From positions 1 through 44,645 of the forward strand of contig DUQP01000009.1 of the NCBI GenBank assembly GCA_012837735.1: a DNA stretch of 44,645 nucleotides, read 5' to 3'. The notes under the pieces were generated by a model. It did no database searches and was not told where the DNA came from. It saw nothing but the letters and a program-made list of their open reading frames with translations. This document shows, in pieces, positions 15,668 to 24,171 of the stretch (its first letter is position 1; every line of letters starts with the position of its first letter). Source of the stretch: Bacillota bacterium (GTDB taxonomy: Bacteria; Bacillota; Sulfobacillia; UBA3575; DUQP01). Made by a program: the position numbers and the translations under genes.

Positions 15668-16712
15668 CCAGGCAGGCCTCCTGCACAATCTGAATTCTTC
15701 GACCACAACTGCGACAATGACCATCCTGCCAGCCTTCGCTACAAACCCCCGTTAAACCGCGTCTGATAACAACTGCTCCGCACTGTGGGCAGATGGTATC
15801 GGCTGCTCCCGCTACCGCCACATTGCCCAAATAGACATAGTGCAGGTGTTTTGCGGCCGCTACCTGCCAGATGCGCAGGACATCCAGAGCAGTGGGCGGC
15901 GATATGGCTTTGTGCTTTGGGAAATACCGGCTGACATGGAGAGGAATACCGGCATCAAGTCCCGCCAACCAACTGGCCAGCTGCTCCGCTTCTCTTGGGC
16001 TATCATTCTCGCCCGGCACCACCAAAGTAGTGACCTCGACATGACAACCCGCCTGGTATGCTTCCTCCACTGCCCGCAAAACCGGCGCCAAACGCCCTCC
16101 ACACAAACGGCGGTAGTAATCTTCGCGAAAAGACTTGACATCGATGTTGACCGCCGATAGCAACGGTAATAGCTCCCGCCAGGGTTGTAAATTAATATAA
16201 CCGTTGCTGACTAACACATTCTGCAGGCCGCGCTCTTTGGCCAGGGCAGCTGTTTCATACACATGCTCAAACCAAACAAGTGGCTCTGAGTATGTATAAG
16301 CAATCCCAATACAGTCGGGGTCATGCTTTTGCCAGGCCAAAACCCGGGCCACCATTTCCGCCGGAGACAATGCCCGGGCGGGCAGAGCATTCTGGCTCAG
16401 TTCCCAGTTCTGGCAAAAGCGACAGGCTAGATTACAGCCTCCGGCACCAAACGAGTAGATTGAACACCCCGGGAAAAAGTGATATAGTGGCTTCTTTTCC
16501 ACCGGATCTACCGCTTCGGCAGCGTACGTGCCATAATTGCGGCTCCATAACCGGCCTTGCCGGTTTTCTCTTACCCCGCATATCCCAACTCGCCCGGGTG
16601 CAATCTGGCATCCCTGTGGACACAATTCGCACAGCACCAAATCATCCGCAAGTTGCCGGTAGAATCGGGCCGGACAACCCTGCGCTGAAGTCACCCATCT
16701 GGCCCCCCTCAT
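15660..16712 (-). CDS. amrS: AmmeMemoRadiSam system radical SAM enzyme
   Basis: 350-residue radical SAM protein. The cluster motif CxxxCxxC is C93, C97, C100 (CNLACRFC). A cysteine group at 28-45 (CxxC and others) precedes it, and a zinc-ribbon-like pair of CxxC motifs lies in the last 50 residues. This layout is that of AmrS, the PflA-like partner of the AMMECR1 and Memo proteins; its substrate is unknown. The ATG overlaps the stop of the Memo-AMMECR1 fusion (ATGA), and the gene end overlaps arcC, so all are one transcript. Confidence 0.92.
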   Translation of the reverse strand: MRGARWVTSAQGCPARFYRQLADDLVLCELCPQGCQIAPGRVGICGVRENRQGRLWSRNYGTYAAEAVDPVEKKPLYHFFPGCSIYSFGAGGCNLACRFCQNWELSQNALPARALSPAEMVARVLAWQKHDPDCIGIAYTYSEPLVWFEHVYETAALAKERGLQNVLVSNGYINLQPWRELLPLLSAVNIDVKSFREDYYRRLCGGRLAPVLRAVEEAYQAGCHVEVTTLVVPGENDSPREAEQLASWLAGLDAGIPLHVSRYFPKHKAISPPTALDVLRIWQVAAAKHLHYVYLGNVAVAGAADTICPQCGAVVIRRGLTGVCSEGWQDGHCRSCGRRIQIVQEACLDE

Positions 16713-18019
16713 TGATGGCGTTGGACCGTGAAGCGAAATATTTCCATCCCCTCTCCCGTATCCAACCCCGCCTTTTGGCAGGCGATCGCCAGCTGCTGTT
16801 CCACAGTCTCCACTCCGTCCAAATCCGGCAAGAGAAGACCGCGCCGCGCTCCTTTTTGTACAATCACACCATACCGCTTGGGATCAAGCTGGGTTACGTC
16901 ACTAACCCGTAGCGCGGGCTGCAGCACATCTACCGAAACTTGCAACCGGGGCAGTTCTTCCTCCGTCACGGGAGGAAAACGAGGATCACGGGTAGCAGCG
17001 CTGATGGCATTTGCGACCACTTCCAGCGCCAGGCTTTCTTGCGTGGGTTCGACGGTACCAATACAACCGCGTAATTCACCGCCAATCCGCAATGTCACGA
17101 AAGCACCAGCCCGGCTGCGCAGTTCGTCAGGAAGATCCTTGGGGACATGGAGACGCTCACCCGTCCTGACATATTGGATAACCGTTCGCCGGGCCAACTC
17201 CACCACCGGATCATACTGCCCGGACGGCCGTAAACTAGCCACGGCATACCCCACTCCGAACGGACCTTCATAGGAATACACCTTTGTTTTCACGGCAGCG
17301 AGCGCCCCAGCCAGAATCTGCAACGGCCCCAGCGCGCATTGCCCCGCTTGCTCCACCTGGTCCTCCGTAAATCCAAATAATACTTCCCAGTCCGCAGTGC
17401 GAATGGCTTCCACGACCGCTTGATCGAACTCAACCCCGTATGGGTCATATCCTGCCGGAGCCCCGGGGTGCAGCCTGTGCGAAAGATCCCCACTGGCGAT
17501 CATCGCTACCCTTCGCCCCACAATGTCCGCTGCTCGCGCTACCGCTCGCCCCAACCGGCGCAAATCTGAGGCCGGCAACCATCCCATGGTCAGCACTGTC
17601 AATGACAACTGCAAATTAGGGTTCTGGTGCAAAAAATACAACGGCACTAAAGCCCCGTGGTCGAGATTGCCGTCTGCTCTAGATTCCACCACCTTGACAC
17701 CCTCGGCAGCGGCGGTTTCCACGATCGTCCGCCCAAAACCCCGTTCATTTGTGAACTGCAATTTGACCTCCGCAGCGCCGAACTCCGCAAAAGAACCCTG
17801 CAGGGGATTATCCATTAAGCAGGTTATAGCATCGGGCCGGTAGGGACCATGGGGAGTAATCACCAACAGGCAGTCCGGGTCGCTGGCAGCCACCTCCGCC
17901 ACCAGACTGGTGATACCGGCAATAGTCTGTTTTGCCTCGTCCCGGTGCCGCCCGCCCACCTCAGGCACGATAATCGGCGGATGCGGCATCAGGGCCCCTA
18001 TCACGATGCTCAAACACAC
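16709..18019 (-). CDS. AmmeMemoRadiSam system proteins B and A fused (Memo/LigB-like plus AMMECR1)
   Basis: 436 residues with two domains. Residues 1 to about 265 are an extradiol-dioxygenase-like (LigB/Memo) domain: MPHPPIIVPEVG near the N-terminus, ITPHGP at about 54-59, GNLDHGALVPLYF and ASGDLSHRLHP carry the histidines of the metal site. Residues about 275-436 are an AMMECR1 domain with the LRGCIGT motif. In many organisms these are separate genes (AmrB and AmrA). Chemistry is unknown. The gene overlaps the racemase upstream by 59 bases and amrS downstream by 4, so the unit is tightly coupled. Confidence 0.92.
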   Translation of the reverse strand: MCLSIVIGALMPHPPIIVPEVGGRHRDEAKQTIAGITSLVAEVAASDPDCLLVITPHGPYRPDAITCLMDNPLQGSFAEFGAAEVKLQFTNERGFGRTIVETAAAEGVKVVESRADGNLDHGALVPLYFLHQNPNLQLSLTVLTMGWLPASDLRRLGRAVARAADIVGRRVAMIASGDLSHRLHPGAPAGYDPYGVEFDQAVVEAIRTADWEVLFGFTEDQVEQAGQCALGPLQILAGALAAVKTKVYSYEGPFGVGYAVASLRPSGQYDPVVELARRTVIQYVRTGERLHVPKDLPDELRSRAGAFVTLRIGGELRGCIGTVEPTQESLALEVVANAISAATRDPRFPPVTEEELPRLQVSVDVLQPALRVSDVTQLDPKRYGVIVQKGARRGLLLPDLDGVETVEQQLAIACQKAGLDTGEGMEIFRFTVQRHQ

Positions 18020-19142
18020 TCACCTCCGGCAGGCGCGACCACAAATCGAGCCTGTAACCCGTTTCCTCGCCCACGTAACATTTCGTGACATAGGGCGATG
18101 TCATGGCGGTCAGCAAAGCAGCATAATCAACGATGCGCAAACGCACCTCTTCACCGACGTGCGGTCGTTGCTCGGCTTCCGTCACATCTATGATGAGATG
18201 GTCGCTACTCGCTCCCAGGATTTCCATTCCGGGGTCAGCCGGTTCCAGACCCTCAACAAGAACATCTTGCCGGCCGAGGGCGACGATCGCTCGCCAGCGA
18301 TGCCCACGGTCGGAAAACTCCGGCACACAGCCAAAGGCGTCCTCTCCCACTTCTCCGCAGGGCAAGGACGGTTTCTCCAGACATTCGATCACTTCTCCCA
18401 CCAGCGAGAAGACATCTTGATAGGCACCAGGTAACACCGAGCGCCCGATAGTTTCCCGCCCCAGCAGGATCCCCTCGCCAACGCGCAACTGGTTCACCCC
18501 AGCCGGGACTTCTCCCTCCATGACCAACGGCAGGCTGCTGGAATTGCCCCCTGACACCACCTGCACCGGATGACCACTGCGGGCGCGGAAACGTTCCGCT
18601 ATCTCCACCAGCTGCCCGAGATTGCGGCGGGTAGGGATGATCCCTCCAAAACAGGTCAGGTTGGTGCCAAAACCCAAAAATTCGATTCCCCGGGTCTCGG
18701 CGGCCTGCAAAGCCAACTCCACTGCATCATCGGGGGCGACACCTTCCCGCCGGTCGCCCAGGTCGACCATTAAGACCACCCCGTGCGCTCGCCCCAACCG
18801 ATGGGCAGCCTCCCCCAGTGCCGCTATCACAGTCGGCTCGCTATTCAGGCTGATATCTGCTATGGTAACGCACTCGTCCACGCGGCTGATCATCGGCAAG
18901 CGCAGTTGCAACAGGGGGCTGATGCCGCTTGACCGCAGGCGTGCTAGGTTCTCCAGGCGAGAATCGGCCACCATCTCCACCCCGCCGGCCAACATGGCCT
19001 GGGCGACCTGCAGAGAGCCGGCGCAGGCTTTCGTCACACCCAATACGCTGATGCCGCAGGCCCGGCACATATCCACCACCAAGCGCGCATTGGCCGTCAG
19101 CTTGGCCAAATCTATTTCGATGCGGGGCAGTGGGTGATACAT
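17961..19142 (-). CDS. orr: Ornithine/alanine racemase family PLP enzyme
   Basis: Fold-type III PLP racemase of about 393 residues; the Schiff-base lysine is K38 in GVTKACAG. The sequence resembles the alanine/ornithine racemase group that includes ornithine racemase of amino-acid-fermenting clostridia, which converts L- to D-ornithine for Stickland metabolism, rather than the housekeeping Alr. ATG 19142 is chosen over GTG 19151 because AGGTGA is then five bases upstream. Its position beside arcC and argF favours ornithine as substrate, but alanine or another amino acid is not excluded. The C-terminus overlaps the next gene. Confidence 0.85.
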   Translation of the reverse strand: MYHPLPRIEIDLAKLTANARLVVDMCRACGISVLGVTKACAGSLQVAQAMLAGGVEMVADSRLENLARLRSSGISPLLQLRLPMISRVDECVTIADISLNSEPTVIAALGEAAHRLGRAHGVVLMVDLGDRREGVAPDDAVELALQAAETRGIEFLGFGTNLTCFGGIIPTRRNLGQLVEIAERFRARSGHPVQVVSGGNSSSLPLVMEGEVPAGVNQLRVGEGILLGRETIGRSVLPGAYQDVFSLVGEVIECLEKPSLPCGEVGEDAFGCVPEFSDRGHRWRAIVALGRQDVLVEGLEPADPGMEILGASSDHLIIDVTEAEQRPHVGEEVRLRIVDYAALLTAMTSPYVTKCYVGEETGYRLDLWSRLPEVSVFEHRDRGPDAASADYRA

Positions 19143-19169
19143 CCATTTCACCTGTTTGCGCTAAAATTT

Positions 19170-19197
19170 GGCAAGTAGGAATAAAATCCTGCTTGCC
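19170..19197 (-). other. Hairpin in the cwlD-orr gap
   Basis: GGCAAG-C-AGGA / TCCT-A-CTTGCC, ten pairs with one mismatch and a 6-base loop, followed on the minus strand by AAATTTTAG. It could be a weak terminator behind cwlD or an mRNA processing/stability element ahead of orr. It lies 28 bases before the orr start. Confidence 0.5.
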
Positions 19198-19242
19198 GAA
19201 CGGTATCTCTTTGCTATTCTGGCCGGGCAAGAGTGTTTTCAA

Positions 19243-19998
19243 TCACGCCACAGGTTCCGGAGCCTGGGCAAAATAACGGCACAGACCGACAAAAATACTC
19301 CATGCCACTTGCTGACGATATTTTGGGGTCGAAAGCAATTGTTCCTCCCGCGGGTTGGTGAGAAAGCCGATTTCCACCGTCACCGCCGGGCAGTTCAGTC
19401 CATTCAAGATCCGTTGATTTATGCGGTCACTGGCCTGTCTTTGCGTGTGGCCGGTGAGACGAACCAGTTCCTCTTGCAATAATACCGCCAATCTCTGTGA
19501 ATCTGGAACTTGTCGCGGGTTATAGAATGTTTGCGCGCCGAAGTAGCGCTGTTGTGGGAATGCGTTGGCATGAATGCTCAAAAAAGCATCGGCGTGGGAA
19601 TTGTTGCCTAGTTCAATCCTTTTTGCCAAATCCAAGTTTTTGCGCTGCCGCAAAGTACCTACGCCGGGTGCCAAGCCACTTAGATCGGTATCGCTCTCCC
19701 TGGTCATGATCACCACGGCACCGAACTGTCGCAAGAGTTCACCCAAACGGTTCGCCACATCCAGGACGACCTCTTTCTCAAGCAGTCCACTGGCACCACT
19801 ACACCCGCCGTCCGGTCCGCCATGTCCCGGATCGATTACGATTACACGATCTGCCACGGAACGGGCCATGGTCGTGATCCCCAGCGACGGTTCCGGAGCC
19901 AAAGTATACCAGATCACAACACCCAGACAAAAAAATACAACAGCAAGGGCGGCCAACCACCATGCCCTCACCCACACTACGGAAATACGTACCTGCAC
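19243..19998 (-). CDS. cwlD: N-acetylmuramoyl-L-alanine amidase CwlD
   Basis: Amidase_3 zinc enzyme that removes the stem peptide from muramic acid; in spore formers CwlD starts making muramic-delta-lactam in the cortex, which germination enzymes need. One N-terminal membrane anchor at about 10-32, zinc ligands H59 (DPGHGG), E74 and H143 (SIHANA), and catalytic E209 (VEIGFLTN). GTG start with GGGAGG four bases before. CwlD after rpsI is a common Firmicutes order; here the citrate-type genes separate them. It implies a spore-forming lineage. Confidence 0.92.
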   Translation of the reverse strand: MQVRISVVWVRAWWLAALAVVFFCLGVVIWYTLAPEPSLGITTMARSVADRVIVIDPGHGGPDGGCSGASGLLEKEVVLDVANRLGELLRQFGAVVIMTRESDTDLSGLAPGVGTLRQRKNLDLAKRIELGNNSHADAFLSIHANAFPQQRYFGAQTFYNPRQVPDSQRLAVLLQEELVRLTGHTQRQASDRINQRILNGLNCPAVTVEIGFLTNPREEQLLSTPKYRQQVAWSIFVGLCRYFAQAPEPVA

Positions 19999-20091
19999 TT
20001 TGCCTCCCCTCCCCGCATCGCCTGTTCAAGCATATGCGGATCGAGGAAGAGCATGACCCCGGGTGTAGGATTGGCGTTTGCCGCCCCTCTC

Positions 20092-21099
20092 TCAGACTGT
20101 TGCCAAAGCTGATATATAGGCTTGGGTGATCTCCTCAGTGGTGGCCGTCCCGCCCAAATCCCCGGTGAGGATTTTGCCTTCACCGAGCACAGATTCTACC
20201 GCCTGTGTGATCCTGGCTGCCGCCTCTTTTTCACCAAGGAATTCCAACATCATTACCGCCGACAACAATAAAGCAGTGGGGTTAGCCTTGCCCTGACCAG
20301 CGATGTCCGGAGCGCTACCATGAACCGCTTCAAAAACGGCCGCCCGGTCCCCGATATTGGCACCAGGAACCACGCCCAGACCACCCACTAACCCAGCGCA
20401 AAGATCCGATACTATATCGCCATACAGGTTCGGCAATACGATCACACCAAACCGGCCCGGATTCCGGACCAGCTGCATGCAAAGGTTATCAATAATCATA
20501 TCTTCAAAGCCGATCTCGGGAAACTCCCTGGCCACTTCGCGGGCGGCCTCCAGGAAAAGGCCATCACTCAGTTTCAGGATATTGGCTTTATGGCCAGCCG
20601 TCACCAGACTATAACCATGGTTCCGCGCATACTCAAACGCCCGGCGCACGATCCGCTCGGAAGCGCCTCTGGTGATCACTTTTGTCGCTTCGCAGTGGTC
20701 CGGGCTGACCCGCCGTTCCAGACCAATATAAAGGTCCTCGGTATTCTCCCGCATGACTACCAAATCAACATCTGTCCAGGGAGATTTTATGCCTGGCATG
20801 TTTCGCACTGGCCGCACATTAGCATACAAGTTGAGCGCCAATCTCAGCCCCACATTGACACTGCGGAAACCAGTCCCCACAGGTGTGGTGGCCGGCCCTT
20901 TCAAAGCCACGCCAGTCGCTTGAATCGCCTCTACTGTGGCGTCCGGGAGGGGAGTGGAAAAGCGCTCTAGCCCGGCCACCCCGGCTTGCGCGAGACGCCA
21001 ATTGATCCGGCAGCCGGCCGCTTGAATAACCATTTGCACCGCTCGCGTTACCTCAGGTCCAATACCATCACCCGGAATTAACACCACATCGTGTTCCAT
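20092..21099 (-). CDS. NAD-type isocitrate dehydrogenase-like (isocitrate/isopropylmalate dehydrogenase family)
   Basis: 335-residue beta-decarboxylating dehydrogenase. The substrate loop reads S80-V-N82-V-G-L-R86, the S-x-N-x-x-L-R pattern of isocitrate enzymes, rather than the loop of 3-isopropylmalate or homoisocitrate enzymes. Other active-site residues are R96, Y124 (ENTEDLYIG), K171, D204, D228 and D232. GSAPDIAG has D265-I266 in place of the K-Y pair of NADP enzymes, so NAD is the likely cofactor. ATG overlaps the small-subunit stop by one base. Likely product is 2-oxoglutarate, feeding glutamate and arginine; homoisocitrate is the alternative. Confidence 0.85.
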   Translation of the reverse strand: MEHDVVLIPGDGIGPEVTRAVQMVIQAAGCRINWRLAQAGVAGLERFSTPLPDATVEAIQATGVALKGPATTPVGTGFRSVNVGLRLALNLYANVRPVRNMPGIKSPWTDVDLVVMRENTEDLYIGLERRVSPDHCEATKVITRGASERIVRRAFEYARNHGYSLVTAGHKANILKLSDGLFLEAAREVAREFPEIGFEDMIIDNLCMQLVRNPGRFGVIVLPNLYGDIVSDLCAGLVGGLGVVPGANIGDRAAVFEAVHGSAPDIAGQGKANPTALLLSAVMMLEFLGEKEAAARITQAVESVLGEGKILTGDLGGTATTEEITQAYISALATV

Positions 21100-21632
21100 C
21101 AGTCCGCTGCGCCTCCCTCAAAACCAAACCCACCGTGCTTTTTGATATGCGGCACTAAGCCACCATTCTGCAATATTTGCAGCATCACAGGAGGCAACGG
21201 ATTAGCTTGCCATTTTCGCCCATCCCCCGCCATTATTTCTCCCGTGGCCAGATCTACGCTCAATTGGTCCCCGTTTTGCAAACCCTCCACTGGACATTGC
21301 AAAACTGGCAAGCCGGTGTTAATGGCGTTCCGGAAAAAGATTCTGGCAAAGGAAGTAGCCACAACGGCACTAATGCCTGCGTGCAACAATACCAACGGCG
21401 CCTGCTCCCGGGATGAGCCACAGCCAAAATTGTTGCCCGCTACCACGATATCCCCAGGCTGCACCCGCGCGATGAACTCTGGATCGATATCCTCAAATGC
21501 GTGGCGGGCCAACTCTCTCATGTCATTCGTCTTGAACTTGTATTTTCCCGCGATAATGTAGTCTGTATTGATATCATCACCGAAAACATGCACGCGCCCA
21601 TGCAGTTTAGCTCTTTCCTTATTCATCAGCAA
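21099..21632 (-). CDS. Aconitase-family small subunit (LeuD-like)
   Basis: 177-residue swivel domain of a two-subunit hydro-lyase. GRVHVFGDDINTDYIIAGKY at 12-31 and GNNFGCGSSREQ at 66-77 are family landmarks; the SSRE serines bind substrate. The same fold serves isopropylmalate isomerase, homoaconitase and some aconitases. The tip after NTD reads YIIAGKYKF, which I cannot assign to one substrate. It starts 14 bases inside the large-subunit gene and is probably translated with it. Confidence 0.9.
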   Translation of the reverse strand: MLMNKERAKLHGRVHVFGDDINTDYIIAGKYKFKTNDMRELARHAFEDIDPEFIARVQPGDIVVAGNNFGCGSSREQAPLVLLHAGISAVVATSFARIFFRNAINTGLPVLQCPVEGLQNGDQLSVDLATGEIMAGDGRKWQANPLPPVMLQILQNGGLVPHIKKHGGFGFEGGAAD

Positions 21633-22878
21633 CCCTCCTGGGATCTGTAATCATCCCGGAAAGTGCCGAGGCCGCAACTGTGGCCGCTGATCCCAAATAG
21701 ATCTTGGCTTTGTTGTTGCCCATCCGCCCCTTGAAATTCCGGTTGGCCGTCGAAATCACCGTTTCCCCATCCGCCGGGATACCGTTATGAGTACCAACGC
21801 AAGGACCGCACCCCGGTGTCACCAATGCTGCACCGGCTGCCACCAGCTGACCGATGGTACCATCGGCAATCGCGTCCAGCAAGATCTGCCGCGAAGCAGG
21901 GGCTACGATCAAGCGTACCCCTTCGGCAATCCTCTTCCCGGCTAGGATCCGGGCAGCCTGCTGCAGATCCTCCAGGCGACCATTTGTACAGGTGCCTATC
22001 ACGGCCTGTTGGATCCGTTTCCCTTCCACTGCACTCACCGGGACTACAGTGTCAACCCGATGCGGCACCGCCACATAAGGCGGCAAATCCGAGACATCAA
22101 ATTCCAGCACCTTTTCATACTCGGCATCCGCGTCGGCTTGAACAGGTTGTGGTTGCCTGGCCGAACGGCCGGCAACCCAGGCGAGAGTTTTTTCATCGGC
22201 TTCCATCAGCCCGGCTTTGGCCCCCATTTCCACCGCCATATTAGCAATGGTCAAACGAGCATCCACACTCAGTTGGCTGATGGCTTCTCCGGCAAACTCC
22301 AGGGCCATGTAAGTGGCGCCATCGGCGCCGATCTGACCGACCAGGAATAGCACCAGGTCCTTGGCTGTTACGCCCTTTGCCAGGGCGCCATGGCAAAGCA
22401 CGCGCATTGTCGGCGGCACGCGGAACCACATTTTGCCGGAATAGAGCGCTGCCGCCAAGTCCGTAGAACCCACACCAGTAGCAAAGGCATTCAAAGCGCC
22501 GTAGGTACAAGTATGGGAATCAGCCCCAATCACCAGGTCTCCGGGAACAACGTACCCCTGTTCCGGCACCAATTGATGACAGACACCCTCACCAACATCA
22601 TATATTTGCACACCCATTTCCCGGGAAAAACCACGCATCATGTCGTGTAATGCCGAAACCCCTTCGCTTGGGCTGGGAGCATTGTGGTCTATTACCAGGG
22701 CAGCTTTGCTGGGCTCAGCCACTTTCACTCCACCCATTTGGCGAAAAACATCGATCGCCAAAGGTGAAGTGCCATCCTGGCCCATAATGAAATCCAAATC
22801 CGCCAGCACGATGTCACCGGCTCGTGCCGGCTGGCCGCTGTGATTAGCTAAGATTTTTTCTGCAATCGTCCTACCCAA
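21619..22878 (-). CDS. Aconitase-family large subunit (LeuC-like)
   Basis: About 419 residues. The three [4Fe-4S] cysteines are C297 (IGTCTNGR), C357 and C360 (GCGPCVG), and ADSHTCTYGA is present. TTG 22878 is preferred because it gives the family start MGRTIAEKILA; the frame is open to ATG 22917, which would overlap the synthase gene by 47 bases. Substrate may be citrate, homocitrate or isopropylmalate; the flanking NifV-like synthase and isocitrate-type dehydrogenase argue against leucine synthesis. Confidence 0.9.
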   Translation of the reverse strand: MGRTIAEKILANHSGQPARAGDIVLADLDFIMGQDGTSPLAIDVFRQMGGVKVAEPSKAALVIDHNAPSPSEGVSALHDMMRGFSREMGVQIYDVGEGVCHQLVPEQGYVVPGDLVIGADSHTCTYGALNAFATGVGSTDLAAALYSGKMWFRVPPTMRVLCHGALAKGVTAKDLVLFLVGQIGADGATYMALEFAGEAISQLSVDARLTIANMAVEMGAKAGLMEADEKTLAWVAGRSARQPQPVQADADAEYEKVLEFDVSDLPPYVAVPHRVDTVVPVSAVEGKRIQQAVIGTCTNGRLEDLQQAARILAGKRIAEGVRLIVAPASRQILLDAIADGTIGQLVAAGAALVTPGCGPCVGTHNGIPADGETVISTANRNFKGRMGNNKAKIYLGSAATVAASALSGMITDPRRVADE

Positions 22879-24031
22879 TATCTCTCGTCCTCTCCCGCTG
22901 AAAATCCTCATAAACATAAACCAGCTCTTTGTCGAATAAAGCTCTCTTCATCTCCACCGCCAAGGCCCGCACACGGGCTAAGAGGGCATTCGCTTCTTCG
23001 TCGTTCAGCTGGATGCCATATTCCAGGAATTTATTGATTATCGCTCTCGTACCGGAGTGCTTGCCAATGACGATCTGCCGCTCCAGTCCCACTTCAGCCG
23101 GGTCAAAGATCTCATAAGTAAGGGGGTTTTTTAGGGCGCCATCGGCATGAATGCCTGATTCGTGAGCAAACATATTCGTTCCCACCACGGCCTTCCAAAC
23201 CGGCAACTCGCGCGCCGACGCCCGCGCCACATATTCTGAGCACTCCCGGAATAGCTCAGTGCGATAACCCAGATCGATGCCCATCGTGTATTTAAGGGCC
23301 ATTACTACCTCTTCCAAAGCGGCGTTTCCGGCTCTTTCACCAAGACCGTTCACCGTCACACCGACATAGGTAGCTCCTGCCCGCACACCTGCCAACGCGT
23401 TAGCCACGGCCATACCGAAATCGTTGTGGGTGTGCATTTCAATTTCCAAACCAGTGTGCTCGATCAATTTCTTGACTTTGTCATGGGTGGCAAACGGATC
23501 GAGAGCACCGACGGTGTCACAAAACCGGAGACGATCCGCCCCAGCCTCTTTGGCCAACCGGGCGAATTCCAACAAAAAGTCCATATCAGCCCGAGAACCG
23601 TCTTCGGCGTTGACCGAAACGTAAACCCCATGCTCCTTGGCAAAAGCGCAAGCAGCTGTCATGCGGCGCAACACGTCCTGACGGGTGGTTTGCAATTTGT
23701 GTTCGATGTGGATATCAGAAGCAGAGATCGACACCGCCACGGCATCCACCCCGCAAGCCAAAGAGGCTTCAATATCCCTGATTACAGCCCTATTCCAAGC
23801 CATAATGCTTGCCTTCAGGCCCATTTGGGCAATTTCCTTAACCGCCTCGGCCTCGTCGCCACCCATCACCGGAATGCCCGCCTCGATTTGATCCACTCCG
23901 ATATCGTCCAATAAGCGCGCGATGCGCAACTTTTCCTGATTGGCAAATACCACGCCGGCGGTTTGCTCGCCATCACGGAGCGTGGTATCAACCAACTTCA
24001 CCTTACGACCGTTGTTTACAATTTTCTGCAC
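22871..24031 (-). CDS. nifV: Homocitrate synthase-like (NifV / isopropylmalate synthase superfamily)
   Basis: About 386 residues, HMGL-like TIM barrel. LVDTTLRDGEQTAGVVF near the N-terminus and HTHNDFGMAVANA hold the metal ligands; NGLGERAGNAALEEVV is the family signature. WNRAVIRDIE, SISASDIHIEHKL and the short length without a leucine-regulatory domain are NifV-like. It condenses acetyl-CoA with 2-oxoglutarate (homocitrate) or, in related Re-citrate synthases, with oxaloacetate. GTG 24031 follows AAGGGGG by ten bases. No nif gene is in the window. The aconitase- and isocitrate-dehydrogenase-like genes behind it allow a citrate-to-2-oxoglutarate role. Confidence 0.85.
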   Translation of the reverse strand: MQKIVNNGRKVKLVDTTLRDGEQTAGVVFANQEKLRIARLLDDIGVDQIEAGIPVMGGDEAEAVKEIAQMGLKASIMAWNRAVIRDIEASLACGVDAVAVSISASDIHIEHKLQTTRQDVLRRMTAACAFAKEHGVYVSVNAEDGSRADMDFLLEFARLAKEAGADRLRFCDTVGALDPFATHDKVKKLIEHTGLEIEMHTHNDFGMAVANALAGVRAGATYVGVTVNGLGERAGNAALEEVVMALKYTMGIDLGYRTELFRECSEYVARASARELPVWKAVVGTNMFAHESGIHADGALKNPLTYEIFDPAEVGLERQIVIGKHSGTRAIINKFLEYGIQLNDEEANALLARVRALAVEMKRALFDKELVYVYEDFQRERTRDIG

Positions 24032-24070
24032 TTTGGACCTACCCCCTTGAACCAATTTATTGGGGAAAAG

Positions 24071-24098
24071 AAAAACCGAGCTGCCGGGAAACGGCAGC
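24071..24098 (-). terminator. Promoter-proximal terminator-like hairpin (attenuator) of the nifV unit
   Basis: GCTGCCG-TTTCC-CGGCAGC, a 7-bp stem, then TCGG and five T on the minus strand. It begins about ten bases after the predicted start of transcription and ends 40 bases before the nifV start, so every transcript meets it at once. Confidence 0.65.
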
Positions 24099-24114
24099 CT
24101 AGGCTGTTTGTACC

Positions 24115-24144
24115 ACTATACAATATTATTGGTCTAGTCGTCAA
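24115..24144 (-). promoter_or_regulatory. Promoter of the nifV-aconitase-dehydrogenase unit
   Basis: TTGACG (24139-24144), 18-bp spacer, TATAGT (24115-24120) on the minus strand; both boxes are 5/6 to the sigma-A consensus. Confidence 0.75.
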
Positions 24145-24171
24145 GAGCCAATTTTTACACGACCTGGGAAA

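Noticed and set aside
19977..20183. Small minus-strand frame between the dehydrogenase and cwlD (ending MLFLDPHMLEQAMRG)
   Set aside because: Most of it is a shadow of the dehydrogenase end; the last 25 codons have no ribosome binding site and overlap the cwlD start.
20092..22878. leuBCD leucine-synthesis genes
   Set aside because: The dehydrogenase substrate loop is of isocitrate type, the synthase is NifV-like without a leucine-regulatory domain, and no ilv genes are nearby.
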